Source: CAIKKV01 sp044346855 (GTDB taxonomy: Bacteria > Verrucomicrobiota > Kiritimatiellia > CAIKKV01). From it: 64,000 bases of DNA. The notes beneath the pieces were generated by a model. That model was not told the origin of the DNA and searched no databases. It saw only the letters and a list, made by a program, of their open reading frames with translations. The position numbers and the translations under genes were made by a program. This document shows positions 24,946 through 33,332 of this stretch, one piece after another. Positions within the stretch are counted from its first letter, which is position 1. Every line of letters starts with the position of its first letter. Where the stretch lies: the NCBI GenBank assembly GCA_044346855.1, contig JBIIYJ010000001.1, positions 20,310 through 84,309 of the forward strand. Direction: 5' to 3'.

Positions 24946-26400
24946 ATGAAGTCGGCATATCTAGGCATTGACATCGGGGGCACCGGCGCGAAGACCGGTG
25001 TTTTCGACGGCAACGGGCGGCTGCTGGCGGCCGCGAAACGCGCTTACACGCCCCGGACGGACGGGGCGGGCAGGGCGGACATTCCCATTGCCCTGATTGA
25101 AACCGGGGTCCGGGAGGCGGTCCGAGAGGCCGTGGCGGCGGCGGGTGTGCCCATCCGGGCCCTGTCCGTTGTCTCCCAGGGGCAGACGTTTGTGTCCCTG
25201 GACGGGGCGGACCGGCCGCTGCATCCCGCCATCTTATGGTATGACAGCAGGGCCGGGGCTCAGGCGCTGGCGCTGACGCGGGAACTGGCCGCGAAAGCGG
25301 GGGGCCCCCACCCCGGCATGGAGGCGATCGCCACCGCACCCAAGATCCGCTGGCTCCGGGAGAACGAGCCGCGGGCCATGGCGGGGGTGAAGCGGCATCT
25401 GCTGCTGCCGGATTACATCACCTATCGCCTGACGGGGCGGGCGGTGACGGATCCGCAAACGGCGGCCTCCACGGGCCTGACCCTGGGCGGGACGTCGTAC
25501 CATGGCCCCGCCCTGGAGGCGGCGGGCCTGGCGCGCGAAAGCCTGGCCGACATTCTGCTGTCGGGGGAGGCGGCGGGCGCGGTCTCCGCGGCAGCCGCTG
25601 CGGACTGGGGGCTGGCGCCCGGAACCCTGGTGGCGGCGGGCGCGAACGACCAGTATGCGGGCGCCATGGGCGCCGGGCTCTTCCGGCCCGGGCTGCTGTC
25701 GGTGGCCACCGGCACCTGCCTGGCGCTGGTCACCCTGACTCGAAACCGGCCCGCCGGCCTGCCGGCCGGATTGTGGGGAGGCGACTTTCCGATTCCGGGC
25801 CTTTTTTTCGTGCTGGCGTATTCCAAGACAGCCGGCGTGGCGCTGGAGTGGTTCCAGCGGGTCCTGGCGCCGGAGGCGGACATGCGGCGGCTGGACGCCG
25901 AGGCGGCCGAATCGCCGCCCGGCAGCCGGGGCGTGACGGCGTGCCCGCACTTCGACGGGATGGTCTCCCCGGCGCCAGACGGCAGGGTCCGGGGCTTGTT
26001 CGCGGGCCTGGGCCTGCACCACACGCGGGGGGACCTTTTCCGGGCGCTGCTCGAATCGCTGGCCTTCGCGCTGCGCGACAACGTGGCCCACATCCGCGGG
26101 AGCGGGTATGCGCTCGAGGAGCTCCGCTCCATCGGGGGGGCCGCCAAGAGCGATTTCTGGCTCCAGATGCAGGCGGACGTGACGGGCCTTCCGGTGAGGC
26201 GGCCGCTCGTGACGGAAGCTGCCACTCTGGGCGCAGCCATGCTGGCGGCCTGCGGATCGGGCGAATTCGGAAGCCTCGCCTCCAGCGTGGAAGCCCTCTT
26301 CCGGCCCGGCGCGCGGTTCGAGCCGGACCCCGCTCGGGCCGCACCCTACGAGGAGGCGTTCCAACGCTATCACGATTTTTTGAAAGCGGCCGGTCGCTGA
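24946..26400 (+). CDS. FGGY-family carbohydrate kinase
   Basis: The kinase has 484 residues and two actin-like domains. The N-terminal phosphate motif is YLGIDIGGTGAKTGVFD. ILWYDSRAG matches the FGGY substrate loop. GANDQYAGAMGAG holds the likely catalytic aspartate, and ATGTCLALV is the second phosphate motif. ELRSIGGAAKSDFWLQMQADVTG matches the FGGY signature 2. It most resembles xylulokinase-type enzymes but the sugar is not certain. The ATG at 24946 has no Shine-Dalgarno sequence; TTGAAT and CATCAT, 17 bases apart, end ten bases before it. It is the only sugar kinase here, separated from the glycan region by the pilus locus. Confidence 0.88.
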   Translation: MKSAYLGIDIGGTGAKTGVFDGNGRLLAAAKRAYTPRTDGAGRADIPIALIETGVREAVREAVAAAGVPIRALSVVSQGQTFVSLDGADRPLHPAILWYDSRAGAQALALTRELAAKAGGPHPGMEAIATAPKIRWLRENEPRAMAGVKRHLLLPDYITYRLTGRAVTDPQTAASTGLTLGGTSYHGPALEAAGLARESLADILLSGEAAGAVSAAAAADWGLAPGTLVAAGANDQYAGAMGAGLFRPGLLSVATGTCLALVTLTRNRPAGLPAGLWGGDFPIPGLFFVLAYSKTAGVALEWFQRVLAPEADMRRLDAEAAESPPGSRGVTACPHFDGMVSPAPDGRVRGLFAGLGLHHTRGDLFRALLESLAFALRDNVAHIRGSGYALEELRSIGGAAKSDFWLQMQADVTGLPVRRPLVTEAATLGAAMLAACGSGEFGSLASSVEALFRPGARFEPDPARAAPYEEAFQRYHDFLKAAGR

Positions 26401-26424
26401 GATAAACGAAGGGTCCGCTCGCGT

Positions 26425-26441
26425 TTGGCACGACATCTGCT
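26425..26441 (+). promoter_or_regulatory. Sigma-54 promoter of the pilus ATPase operon
   Basis: TGGCACG, four bases, then CTGCT match the -24/-12 consensus TGGCACG-N4-TTGCW with one mismatch; both GG and GC dinucleotides are exact at the required spacing. The start near 26452 leaves a leader of about 20 bases with AAAGAGG before the ATG at 26472. Confidence 0.75.
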
Positions 26442-26471
26442 TCATAATTTCACAACACGGGAAAGAGGCCT

Positions 26472-28178
26472 ATGCCCAGCGGATCACGATTGACCAACAT
26501 TTTGCTTCGCCTGCGCGCCATCACGCCCGAGGCGTTGGAAAAGGCGGAGAAGGATGCGGCCTCCAAGGGTTTCCGCCTTGAGAAGTTCCTGATCGACCAG
26601 AAGCTCATCTCCGGCCCCCTGATGACGCTGGCGATCGCGGAATATCTGAACATGCGCCCCATCCGGCTGGCCCGGTTCACGCCCGACAACGAACTGCTGG
26701 ATTCAATGCCGAAGGATTTCATGTCCCAGCACCTGGTGATCCCGGTGACCCGGACGGGAAAGAACCTGACGCTGGCGCTGGGCGATCCGTTCGATATCGT
26801 GGCCGTGGAGGAGCTGCACGACGTGATGGGGCTGGACATCACGCCCCTGGTGGCGGGCGAGCAGGAGATCCAGGACCTTCTGGCCAAGCTCAACCAGCCG
26901 AAGAGCAACATCGGGCTGGAAGAAGTGATGTCGAAGGTGGGCGACAACGACGTCGAAGTGGGCCAGGAGAAGCAGGACGACGTCAGCCTGGAAGAGATGC
27001 TGGAGAGCGCGGGCGGCGCGCCCGTGATCCGCATGGTGAACATGATCCTGGTGGAAGCGCTGCGGACGCGGGCGAGCGACATCCATATCGAGCCGATGGA
27101 GCGGTCGCTGCGACTGCGCTACCGCATCGACGGCAGCATGACCGAGCGGCCGAGCCCGCCGAAGAGCTACCAGCCTGCCATCATCTCGCGCATCAAGATC
27201 ATGTCCAGCCTCAACATCGCCGAGCGGCGGCTTCCGCAGGATGGCCGCTTCAAGATCAAGGCGCTGGGCAAGGAAGTGGATATGCGCGTCAGCGTCCTGC
27301 CCACGGTGCACGGCGAGAAGGTCGTGATGCGCGTGCTGGACAAATCATCGCTGATGCCAAACCTGAGCTCCCTGGGGCTGGACGAGCAGGCGTTCAAGGG
27401 GATGAGCTACGCGATCAACCAGCCCCACGGCATCATCCTGGTGACGGGCCCGACCGGCAGCGGCAAGACGACCACCCTGTACTCATGCCTCCAGGAGATG
27501 AACCAGCCGGACGTGAACATCATCACGTGCGAAGATCCCGTGGAATACCAGTTGGACGGCATCAACCAGGTCCAGATCAACACGGACGTGGGGCTCACCT
27601 TCGCCGGCGCGCTGCGGTCGGTCCTGCGCCAGGATCCGGACATCGTGCTGGTGGGCGAAATCCGCGATGCCGAGACGGCGGAAATCGCCGTCAAGGCTGC
27701 CCTGACGGGCCATCTCGTTCTGAGCACACTGCACACGAACGACGCCTCGGGGGCCGTGACCCGGCTTATGGACATGGGCATCCAGCCGTTCCTCCTGGCC
27801 TCCTCCCTGATCCTGGCCCAGGCCCAGCGGCTGTACCGGAAACTGTGTCCCGCCTGCAAGCGGCCGGCGGCGCTCGACCCCGTCGTCTTCGAGGCGAACC
27901 GCATCCCGCCGGACTTCTTCGGAGGAACCGAGATTTTCGAAGCCCAGGGCTGCCCCAAGTGCACCAAGGGTTACAAGGGCCGCGGCGCCATCATGGAGGT
28001 GCTGTCGGTTGACGATATCATCCGCCCCCTGATCCTCCGCGGCGCCACCAGCGGCGAAATCCGCGATGCCGCAGTGGAGAAATGCGGCATGCTCACGCTC
28101 AAGACCGTCGGCCTTTCAAAAGTGAAAGCCGGCCTGACCTCGTTGCAAGCCGCCCTGGAAGTGACCGGCGGAGAATAA
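26472..28178 (+). CDS. pilB: Type IV pilus / type II secretion assembly ATPase (PilB/GspE family)
   Basis: This cytoplasmic hexameric ATPase drives pilin extraction and assembly. The N-terminal MshEN-type domains span about residues 1-150. The ATPase core has Walker A GPTGSGKTTTLYS, the Asp box ITCEDPVEY, Walker B region DPDIVLVGEIRDAETAEIA and the His box GHLVLSTLHTNDA. A four-cysteine zinc motif, CPAC and CPKC, lies near the C-terminus. Length 568 residues is normal. pilC follows after nine bases. GspE and PilB cannot be told apart with certainty, but the pilins nearby favour a type IV or competence pilus. Confidence 0.93.
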   Translation: MPSGSRLTNILLRLRAITPEALEKAEKDAASKGFRLEKFLIDQKLISGPLMTLAIAEYLNMRPIRLARFTPDNELLDSMPKDFMSQHLVIPVTRTGKNLTLALGDPFDIVAVEELHDVMGLDITPLVAGEQEIQDLLAKLNQPKSNIGLEEVMSKVGDNDVEVGQEKQDDVSLEEMLESAGGAPVIRMVNMILVEALRTRASDIHIEPMERSLRLRYRIDGSMTERPSPPKSYQPAIISRIKIMSSLNIAERRLPQDGRFKIKALGKEVDMRVSVLPTVHGEKVVMRVLDKSSLMPNLSSLGLDEQAFKGMSYAINQPHGIILVTGPTGSGKTTTLYSCLQEMNQPDVNIITCEDPVEYQLDGINQVQINTDVGLTFAGALRSVLRQDPDIVLVGEIRDAETAEIAVKAALTGHLVLSTLHTNDASGAVTRLMDMGIQPFLLASSLILAQAQRLYRKLCPACKRPAALDPVVFEANRIPPDFFGGTEIFEAQGCPKCTKGYKGRGAIMEVLSVDDIIRPLILRGATSGEIRDAAVEKCGMLTLKTVGLSKVKAGLTSLQAALEVTGGE

Positions 28179-28187
28179 GGAATTCCC

Positions 28188-29369
28188 ATGAGCCCCCTGC
28201 TGAAATCGCAAATTGCCGCTGCCCAGACGGACAGCCTGACCCGCCCAAGCCAATACCAGAAGCGCGCGGACTCCCCGGCTGAAGACCGGGTGAAGCGGGC
28301 CCGGGCCCGGGGCCGCGTCGCCGGCGCCTCCAAGATCGTGGACCGCGACCTGCCCAGCTTCTCCCGCCAGCTGGCCGCCATGCTGACGGCCGGCATGCCC
28401 ATCGTCAACTGCCTCGAAACGCTGGAGGAACAGGCTTCCAATCTCAGCTTCAAAGGGCTGATCGGCGACGTGCGGGAGGGCATCGAAGGGGGTCTGGCCC
28501 TGTCGGAATCGATGGCCAAATACCCCTCCGTTTTCGACGATCTTTATATCAATATGATGAAGGGCGGCGAAGCCAGCGGCACCCTGGCGGAAACTGTCGC
28601 ACGCCTGGCCACCCTCATCGAGGAAAGCGCCAAGCTGAAGCGGAAAGTCAAGTCGGCCATGACCTACCCGGTCATCGTGCTCGCCATCGCCCTGCTCATC
28701 ACCGCGGGCCTGATCACCTTCATCGTCCCCGTCTTCGCCGGCATGTTCGCGGACTTCGACGCCAAACTGCCCGCCCCCACCCAGTTCCTGGTCAATCTCA
28801 GCAACGGCTTCCGCAAGGGGGCCCCCTACATTATTCCCCTCCTGTTCGTCCTGGGCTTTGTCTTCAACAAGTGGAAAACAACGCCCGTCGGCAAGCTTTT
28901 CGTCGACAGCCTGACCCTGAAACTCCCGGTTTTCGGTCCCCTGGCGCTGAAAGTCAGCGTGGCGCGATTCGCCCGGATCCTCTCCCAGTTGGTCAAAAGC
29001 GGCGTCCCCATCATGGACGCATTGAGCATCGTCTCTGCGGCTACCGGCAACAAGGTGATCGAAAACGCCATCCTAAGAGGTCGCGATTGCGTGGAACGGG
29101 GCGAACCCCTCTCCGCGGGACTCCAGGACACGCCCCAAATCCCCAAAATGCTCATCCGCATGCTGGCTGCCGGCGAGAAAACGGGCAAAGTGGACGAAAT
29201 GATGGACAGCATCGCCGACTTTTACGAGGACGAGGTCCAAACCATGATCGCGGGACTGACCTCCCTCATCGAACCCTTCCTAATGGTATTCCTCGGCGTC
29301 ATGGTCGGCAGTATCGTCGTATGCATGTTCCTCCCGATTTTCAAGATGGCCGAAGTCATAAAAATGTAA
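28188..29369 (+). CDS. pilC: Type IV pilus inner-membrane platform protein (PilC/GspF family)
   Basis: The platform protein has 393 residues and two T2SSF domains. The first begins DLPSFSRQLAAMLTAGMPIVNCLETLEEQ and the second VSVARFARILSQLVKSGVPIMDALSIV. Three membrane segments lie between and after them (YPVIVLAIALLITAGLITFIVPVF, YIIPLLFVLGFVF and EPFLMVFLGVMVGSIVVCMFLPIF). It sits in the inner membrane and couples the PilB ATPase to pilin assembly. It is nine bases after pilB and shares its sigma-54 promoter. Confidence 0.93.
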   Translation: MSPLLKSQIAAAQTDSLTRPSQYQKRADSPAEDRVKRARARGRVAGASKIVDRDLPSFSRQLAAMLTAGMPIVNCLETLEEQASNLSFKGLIGDVREGIEGGLALSESMAKYPSVFDDLYINMMKGGEASGTLAETVARLATLIEESAKLKRKVKSAMTYPVIVLAIALLITAGLITFIVPVFAGMFADFDAKLPAPTQFLVNLSNGFRKGAPYIIPLLFVLGFVFNKWKTTPVGKLFVDSLTLKLPVFGPLALKVSVARFARILSQLVKSGVPIMDALSIVSAATGNKVIENAILRGRDCVERGEPLSAGLQDTPQIPKMLIRMLAAGEKTGKVDEMMDSIADFYEDEVQTMIAGLTSLIEPFLMVFLGVMVGSIVVCMFLPIFKMAEVIKM

Positions 29370-29389
29370 AAAAAGAAAAACCCTGTCTT

Positions 29390-29406
29390 TTGGCACGCTT
29401 TTTTCA
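29390..29406 (+). promoter_or_regulatory. Possible sigma-54 promoter of the response-regulator gene
   Basis: TTGGCACG, four bases, then TTTCA match the -24/-12 consensus except for G to T in the -12 GC dinucleotide. The predicted start is near 29417, 78 bases before the ATG. One mismatch is in a critical base, so activity may be weak. Confidence 0.5.
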
Positions 29407-29441
29407 GCCAATATTGCGAAATTGAGAATTTCTTTCTTTAC

Positions 29442-29479
29442 TTTGACAAGTTTTTCCGCTAACGTAAGAACTTGTCAAA
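29442..29479 (+). promoter_or_regulatory. Perfect 11-base inverted repeat in the regulator leader
   Basis: TTTGACAAGTT and AACTTGTCAAA are exact complements separated by 16 bases. The repeat ends four bases before the AAGGAAG ribosome site of the regulator. It could be the regulator's binding site or a leader hairpin. The half-site TTTGACAA recurs at 31045-31052, about 60 bases before the pilin sigma-54 promoter. Confidence 0.6.
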
Positions 29480-29494
29480 TTGAAGGAAGTGTCT

Positions 29495-30865
29495 ATGGCT
29501 CGAATACTCCTGGTCGACGACGAACCCAGCATTCTCAGCGTTCTCAGCACGCTCCTGAAGGCTGAGGGTTATGATGTTTCCCCCATGAACAATCCTTCCA
29601 AGGCGGCGGAATTGATGACGGCGGAAACGTTTGACCTGATGATCACGGACATCCGGATGAGTCCGATCAACGGCATGGACCTTCTCAAACTGGCCCATGA
29701 GCAGAAACCCACGATGGCGGTCCTGATCATGACGGCGTTCGGGTCGGTCGACACGGCCGTGGAAGCCCTTAAAATGGGCGCTTTCGACTATGTAACCAAG
29801 CCGTTCAAGGTCGACGAACTCCTCATCACGGTCCAGCGGGCCCTGGATTACCACAGGACGATGGAAGAGAACGTGGATCTGAAGAGCCAGCTTGGCGCCA
29901 AATACAAGTTTGAGAATATCGTCTCCGAAAGCGAGCCCATGCGCCGCGTCTGCGAGATGATCGAACGGGTGGCGCCCACGGATACGACCGTCCTGGTCAC
30001 GGGTGAAAGCGGAACCGGCAAGGAACTGGTCGCCAAGGCCATCCACGCCTACAGCCGGCGGAAGGACAAGAAATTCCTGGCCGTCAACTGCGCAGCCCTC
30101 CCCGAAACGCTGCTGGAGTCCGAGATGTTCGGCTACGTCAAGGGCGCCTTCACCGGCGCGGCGTCCAACAAGGAAGGCCTATTTGAAGCCGCAAACGGCG
30201 GAACCATCTTCCTGGACGAAATCGGCTCTATGCCCATCAACCTCCAGGCTAAATTCCTTCGCGTTCTGCAGGAAAAAGAAGTCCGGCGGGTCGGCGGCAA
30301 CGAAAACATCTCCACCGATGTCCGCGTTCTTGCCGCAACAAACGTTCCCCTGGAGGAGTTGATCTCGAAAAACCTCTTCCGGGAGGATCTTTACTACCGG
30401 CTCAGCGTCATCAATATCACCATCAAACCGCTGAAGGAACGGGTCGAGGACATCCTGCCACTGGTCCATCACGTCCTCCAGCGTGAATGCCCCGATCCGG
30501 CCAATATCCCCGTCATCACCCCTGAAGCACGCCAGATCCTCGAACGCTATTCCTGGCCGGGCAACGTCCGCGAACTCGAGAACGCCATCAAACATGCATT
30601 GACGTTCTCTCTCGATAACAGGATCACCGCCGAACTGCTCCCCTCCCGAATCGTCACCTCCACCCCCGTCGGCCCCGCCCACACCACCGCATCCATCGCC
30701 CTCACCCAATTTAGGGGTAAATCACTCAAGGCCTTCCTGCGAGAAAAGGAAAAGGAATACCTTCAGTATGTACTCTCCCAAACCTCGGGCGATAAAGAGA
30801 AAGCCGCCAAGGAATTAAAGATCAGCCTGGCCACCCTTTATCGCAAGCTTCCAGAACCCCAGTAA
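29495..30865 (+). CDS. NtrC-family sigma-54-dependent response regulator (PilR-like)
   Basis: This activator has three domains. The receiver has D8, D9, phospho-acceptor D52 and K102. The AAA+ domain has Walker A GESGTGKE at 170-177 and the sigma-54 contact loop GAFTGA at 217-222, intact, with GGTIFLDEIG as Walker B. The C-terminal Fis-type helix-turn-helix is EKAAKELKISLATLYRKL. The ATG at 29495 has AAGGAAG upstream. It lies between pilC and the pilins, and sigma-54 elements front pilB, the gene itself (weak) and the first pilin, so it likely controls this locus. No sensor kinase gene is in the window. Confidence 0.93.
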   Translation: MARILLVDDEPSILSVLSTLLKAEGYDVSPMNNPSKAAELMTAETFDLMITDIRMSPINGMDLLKLAHEQKPTMAVLIMTAFGSVDTAVEALKMGAFDYVTKPFKVDELLITVQRALDYHRTMEENVDLKSQLGAKYKFENIVSESEPMRRVCEMIERVAPTDTTVLVTGESGTGKELVAKAIHAYSRRKDKKFLAVNCAALPETLLESEMFGYVKGAFTGAASNKEGLFEAANGGTIFLDEIGSMPINLQAKFLRVLQEKEVRRVGGNENISTDVRVLAATNVPLEELISKNLFREDLYYRLSVINITIKPLKERVEDILPLVHHVLQRECPDPANIPVITPEARQILERYSWPGNVRELENAIKHALTFSLDNRITAELLPSRIVTSTPVGPAHTTASIALTQFRGKSLKAFLREKEKEYLQYVLSQTSGDKEKAAKELKISLATLYRKLPEPQ

Positions 30866-31186
30866 TTCTCTCATTCTAATTATTGATTATCATTTTTGCA
30901 TATTGGAAACACTACCAGAATTAGATTAGAAAGCGCATTATCGTTTCTGATAAATGATTAAAATGAGCAAGCTGTTGCAATCATTAAGCTTACATCGAAA
31001 GTCGAAGTCAATTTTATTGTATAATAAAACTTATGTTTATCACTTTTGACAATATATCCTTGCCTTTTATTGCCATTTGGACTCCTTTCATGCATATCCG
31101 ACAGTTGGCACAGCGAGTGCTTATTATCTATCTGTAAGCACCAAACGGGCAATCGCCCAAAACCAAACAGTAGCAGGAGAAGTGAT
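30866..31186 (+). other. AT-rich regulatory gap before the first pilin
   Basis: This 321-base gap is far richer in A and T than its surroundings and has no open frame. It holds a perfect TTTTATT-GTAT-AATAAAA inverted repeat (31012-31029), a TTTGACAA half-site (31045-31052) like that in the regulator leader, and the sigma-54 element at 31105-31121. The layout fits an upstream activator region. Confidence 0.5.
31105..31121 (+). promoter_or_regulatory. Sigma-54 promoter of the first pilin
   Basis: TTGGCACA, four bases, then GTGCT. The GG and GC dinucleotides are exact and correctly spaced; the mismatches are at less critical bases. The expected start near 31132 leaves a leader of about 55 bases containing AGGAG ahead of the ATG at 31187. 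Confidence 0.7.
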
Positions 31187-31531
31187 ATGAAGAAGCGCGG
31201 TTTCACACTGGTCGAGATCATGATTGTGGTGGCCATCATCGGACTGTTGGCGGCGATTGCGATTCCTTCGTTCTCGAAGATTCGTTCCGAATCCCGCAAG
31301 AGCACCTGCCAGAACTCCCAGCGTCTGGTTCGTGATGCCATCGAGCAGTGGGCCATGGCGAACAACATCGCCGAAGACGGCGCGATCACGGGCGCGGGCG
31401 TGACGAACGTCATTTCCTACCTCAAGTCCGGCCTGCCGTACTGCCCCGAGGGTCATGTGGTGTTCGCTCTTCCCGCCAACGTCGGCGACGCCGTCACGTG
31501 CCCCGTTTCGGGCTCGGGCCACAGTCTGTAA
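31187..31531 (+). CDS. Type IV pilin-like protein (prepilin with class III signal)
   Basis: The product is 114 residues. It starts MKKRG^FTLVEIMIVVAIIGLLAAIAIP, a class III signal with cleavage after G5, F6 at +1 and E10 at +5. Cysteines are at 41, 86 and 105. The QW...YLKSGLPYCPEG...GDAVTCPVSGSGH layout matches the short pilins common in PVC bacteria. It is probably the main structural subunit or a competence pilin. AGGAG precedes the ATG, a sigma-54 promoter lies at 31105 and a strong terminator follows at 31553, so it is a single-gene transcript. Confidence 0.9.
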   Translation: MKKRGFTLVEIMIVVAIIGLLAAIAIPSFSKIRSESRKSTCQNSQRLVRDAIEQWAMANNIAEDGAITGAGVTNVISYLKSGLPYCPEGHVVFALPANVGDAVTCPVSGSGHSL

Positions 31532-31552
31532 TCGGTTATACCGATGACTCCG

Positions 31553-31590
31553 AAGGGCTTCCAGGGAAACTTGGAAGCCCTTTTTATTTC
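31553..31590 (+). terminator. Rho-independent terminator after the first pilin
   Basis: GGGCTTCCA (31555-31563) and TGGAAGCCC (31572-31580) form a nine-base stem with an eight-base loop, followed by TTTTTATTT. Flanking AA and TT can extend the stem. Confidence 0.9.
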
Positions 31591-31721
31591 TCATCCAGCA
31601 CGCTTCATTACCTGCACCAATCTCGCGTTCACTCGTCAATCTGATTTGATCCTGCTCGCCATGCCCCGAACCCTGCTCATTTTGAACCTTTGTTTTACCT
31701 GTTTCTCCTAGTTGACTCTCG

Positions 31722-31730
31722 TGCTATAAT
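31722..31730 (+). promoter_or_regulatory. Extended -10 promoter of the second pilin
   Basis: TGC followed by a perfect TATAAT is an extended -10. No good -35 stands 17 bases upstream (TTTCTC). The predicted start near 31737 gives a leader of about 60 bases. No sigma-54 element is seen here, unlike the first pilin. The 266-base gap 31532-31797 contains only this and the terminator. Confidence 0.5.
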
Positions 31731-31797
31731 TATGGTAGCTGTGTGTACGAATTTATGTCATAGTAGTTGTGTGCGTAAAAACGTAAAGAGAGGGATT

Positions 31798-32154
31798 ATG
31801 AAAAACAAAGGCTTTACCCTGCTCGAAATAATGATCGTTGTGGCCATCATCGGACTGCTGGCAACAATCGGGATTCCGGCTTTCATCAAGGTCCGCCTAG
31901 AGTCCAGGAAGAATGCCTGCCTCAACGGACAGCGCATGGTGCGCGACGCGTTGGAGCAATGGTCGCTGTCGCACGAAGTCGCCTTGGGAATGGAGATTCC
32001 CGACGATGGCAAAGCCGAGATCACGTCCTACATCAAGGGCAACGCGCTCCCGAAATGCCCCGAGGGCGATATCACGATCCAGGTCCCTGATACATTCGGA
32101 ACCCCGGTGATGTGTCCGGTCGAGGCCTCCAGGGACATCCATTTCCTTCCCTGA
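31798..32154 (+). CDS. Second type IV pilin-like protein
   Basis: The product is 118 residues with signal MKNKG^FTLLEIMIVVAIIGLLATIGIP, cleaved after G5. It aligns with the first pilin through RLESRKNACLNGQRMVRDALEQW and has matching cysteines: C41, one in PKCPEG and one in VMCPVEA. The C-terminal tail differs, so the two are probably diverged duplicates. GAGAGGGA precedes the ATG. A terminator follows at 32177. With an apparent sigma-70 promoter it may be made under different conditions from the first pilin. Confidence 0.88.
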   Translation: MKNKGFTLLEIMIVVAIIGLLATIGIPAFIKVRLESRKNACLNGQRMVRDALEQWSLSHEVALGMEIPDDGKAEITSYIKGNALPKCPEGDITIQVPDTFGTPVMCPVEASRDIHFLP

Positions 32155-32176
32155 AAGCACGTCCATATCGCCAGCG

Positions 32177-32213
32177 AAAAAGGCTTCCCGGGTGGGGAAG
32201 CCTTTTTCGTTTT
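32177..32213 (+). terminator. Rho-independent terminator after the second pilin
   Basis: GGCTTCCC (32182-32189) and GGGAAGCC (32195-32202) form a stem with a five-base loop, flanked by AAAAA before and TTTTT after. The symmetry means it can also terminate the minus-strand operon ending at 32226. Confidence 0.9.
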
Positions 32214-32225
32214 CTTGTGGCGACC

Positions 32226-33332
32226 TTACAACCCTTCGTTGTAGTAAACATAAAGCCCGTCCTTGCCGGGCGCGACCAGGTCAAGCCTTCCCGTGCCGCG
32301 AAGGTCGGCCAGCGCGAAGTGAATCCCGCACCCCTTCCCTTCCCCGATGGGCCCATAGTCGATCACCTGCTTTGAAAACGACTCGCCTGTCCACTTGAAA
32401 TAATAGATCCCGACATCGTCCCATTCCCCGGCCTCGTTGCCGTTGTGGGCCCGATGCCGCTTGCCCGTGACCAGTTCAGGCTTCCCGTCGCCGTCGATAT
32501 CGATCCATTGCAGGTCATGGTACTGCGCGTTGTCGAGATCGATAGGATGATGAACCCAGGCGCGCTGCTCCGGACTTCCCGTCCAGTCGCTCCACCACAG
32601 CCCGTATCCGTGGGCGTTACCGGTGATGATCTCGTTCTTCCCGTCGCCGTTCAGGTCAACAACCAGCATCGGCACACTGGCAGCCCAGCCCCAAGGCGGC
32701 TTCGGGAAATCGGGATGCCAGATCCACTTGCCCGTCAGCGGGTCCGCGGGACACTCCAGCCAGCCGGTGCTCAGGACAATGTCCTTGCGCCCGTTTCCCG
32801 CCACATCGCCGCACCCCAGGCCGTGGCCCTGCTTCAGGCCCTCGGGAAATTCGAAGATCGTGATTCGCTCAAACTCCCCGGCGCCCTTCCCCGCCGCATC
32901 CTTCCTGAGTTTGAATATCTTCACGTCGCGGGTCGGCGGCGTGTTGGGAACCATTTCGGGCGTTCCGCAGCCGTCGATGTCCCAGGCCCGCGTGGTCTCC
33001 ACGTTGCCGGTCTCGCCGATGACATGCTCCGCCCATTCCTTTTTCGGATCGCCCGGGTTCTCCCTCCACCGCAGCGCGTTCCCCCACCATCCGCCGGTCA
33101 CAAAATCCAGCCTGCCGTCGCCGTTCACATCCAGGGCGATCGTGGAGAAATCATCATAGTACTCCCCGTAAGCCTTCACGGGCGCGACCGGGAACTTCCT
33201 GCGGAAATCCGGCCCCTGATACCAATAGGCGCCCGACACGATGTCGGGTATGCCGTCGCCGTTCACGTCAAATACGCCGGCCGACTCGAACGTCTCGTCA
33301 GCCACCCAGACACGCTTCCACTTTAATGGCAT
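32226..33332 (-). CDS. FG-GAP/VCBS repeat protein, probable seven-bladed propeller
   Basis: The product is 368 residues with about seven calcium-loop repeats: DVNGDGIPDIV, DVNGDGRLDFV, DIDGCGTPEMV, DVAGNGRKDIV, DLNGDGKNEII, DIDGDGKPELV and DLRGTGRLDLV. Such repeats form a beta-propeller like integrin heads and often bind sugars or proteins. It begins MPLKWKRVW with no signal peptide, which is unusual because FG-GAP proteins are normally exported. The ATG at 33332 overlaps the end of the UroD-like gene by ten bases, so translation is coupled. Its role in the operon is unknown; it could be a lyase-like or binding protein. Confidence 0.82.
   Translation of the reverse strand: MPLKWKRVWVADETFESAGVFDVNGDGIPDIVSGAYWYQGPDFRRKFPVAPVKAYGEYYDDFSTIALDVNGDGRLDFVTGGWWGNALRWRENPGDPKKEWAEHVIGETGNVETTRAWDIDGCGTPEMVPNTPPTRDVKIFKLRKDAAGKGAGEFERITIFEFPEGLKQGHGLGCGDVAGNGRKDIVLSTGWLECPADPLTGKWIWHPDFPKPPWGWAASVPMLVVDLNGDGKNEIITGNAHGYGLWWSDWTGSPEQRAWVHHPIDLDNAQYHDLQWIDIDGDGKPELVTGKRHRAHNGNEAGEWDDVGIYYFKWTGESFSKQVIDYGPIGEGKGCGIHFALADLRGTGRLDLVAPGKDGLYVYYNEGL

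Noticed and set aside
31045..31070. Sigma-70 promoter from TTGACA at 31046 for the first pilin
   Set aside because: No -10 with suitable spacing is present; the sigma-54 element nearer the gene is much better.
31046..31186. N-terminal extension of the first pilin frame
   Set aside because: The class III signal must be at the N-terminus; the ATG at 31187 has AGGAG and gives a five-residue leader.
31713..31730. TTGACT and TATAAT as a -35/-10 pair before the second pilin
   Set aside because: They are only seven bases apart; the extended -10 alone is the better reading.
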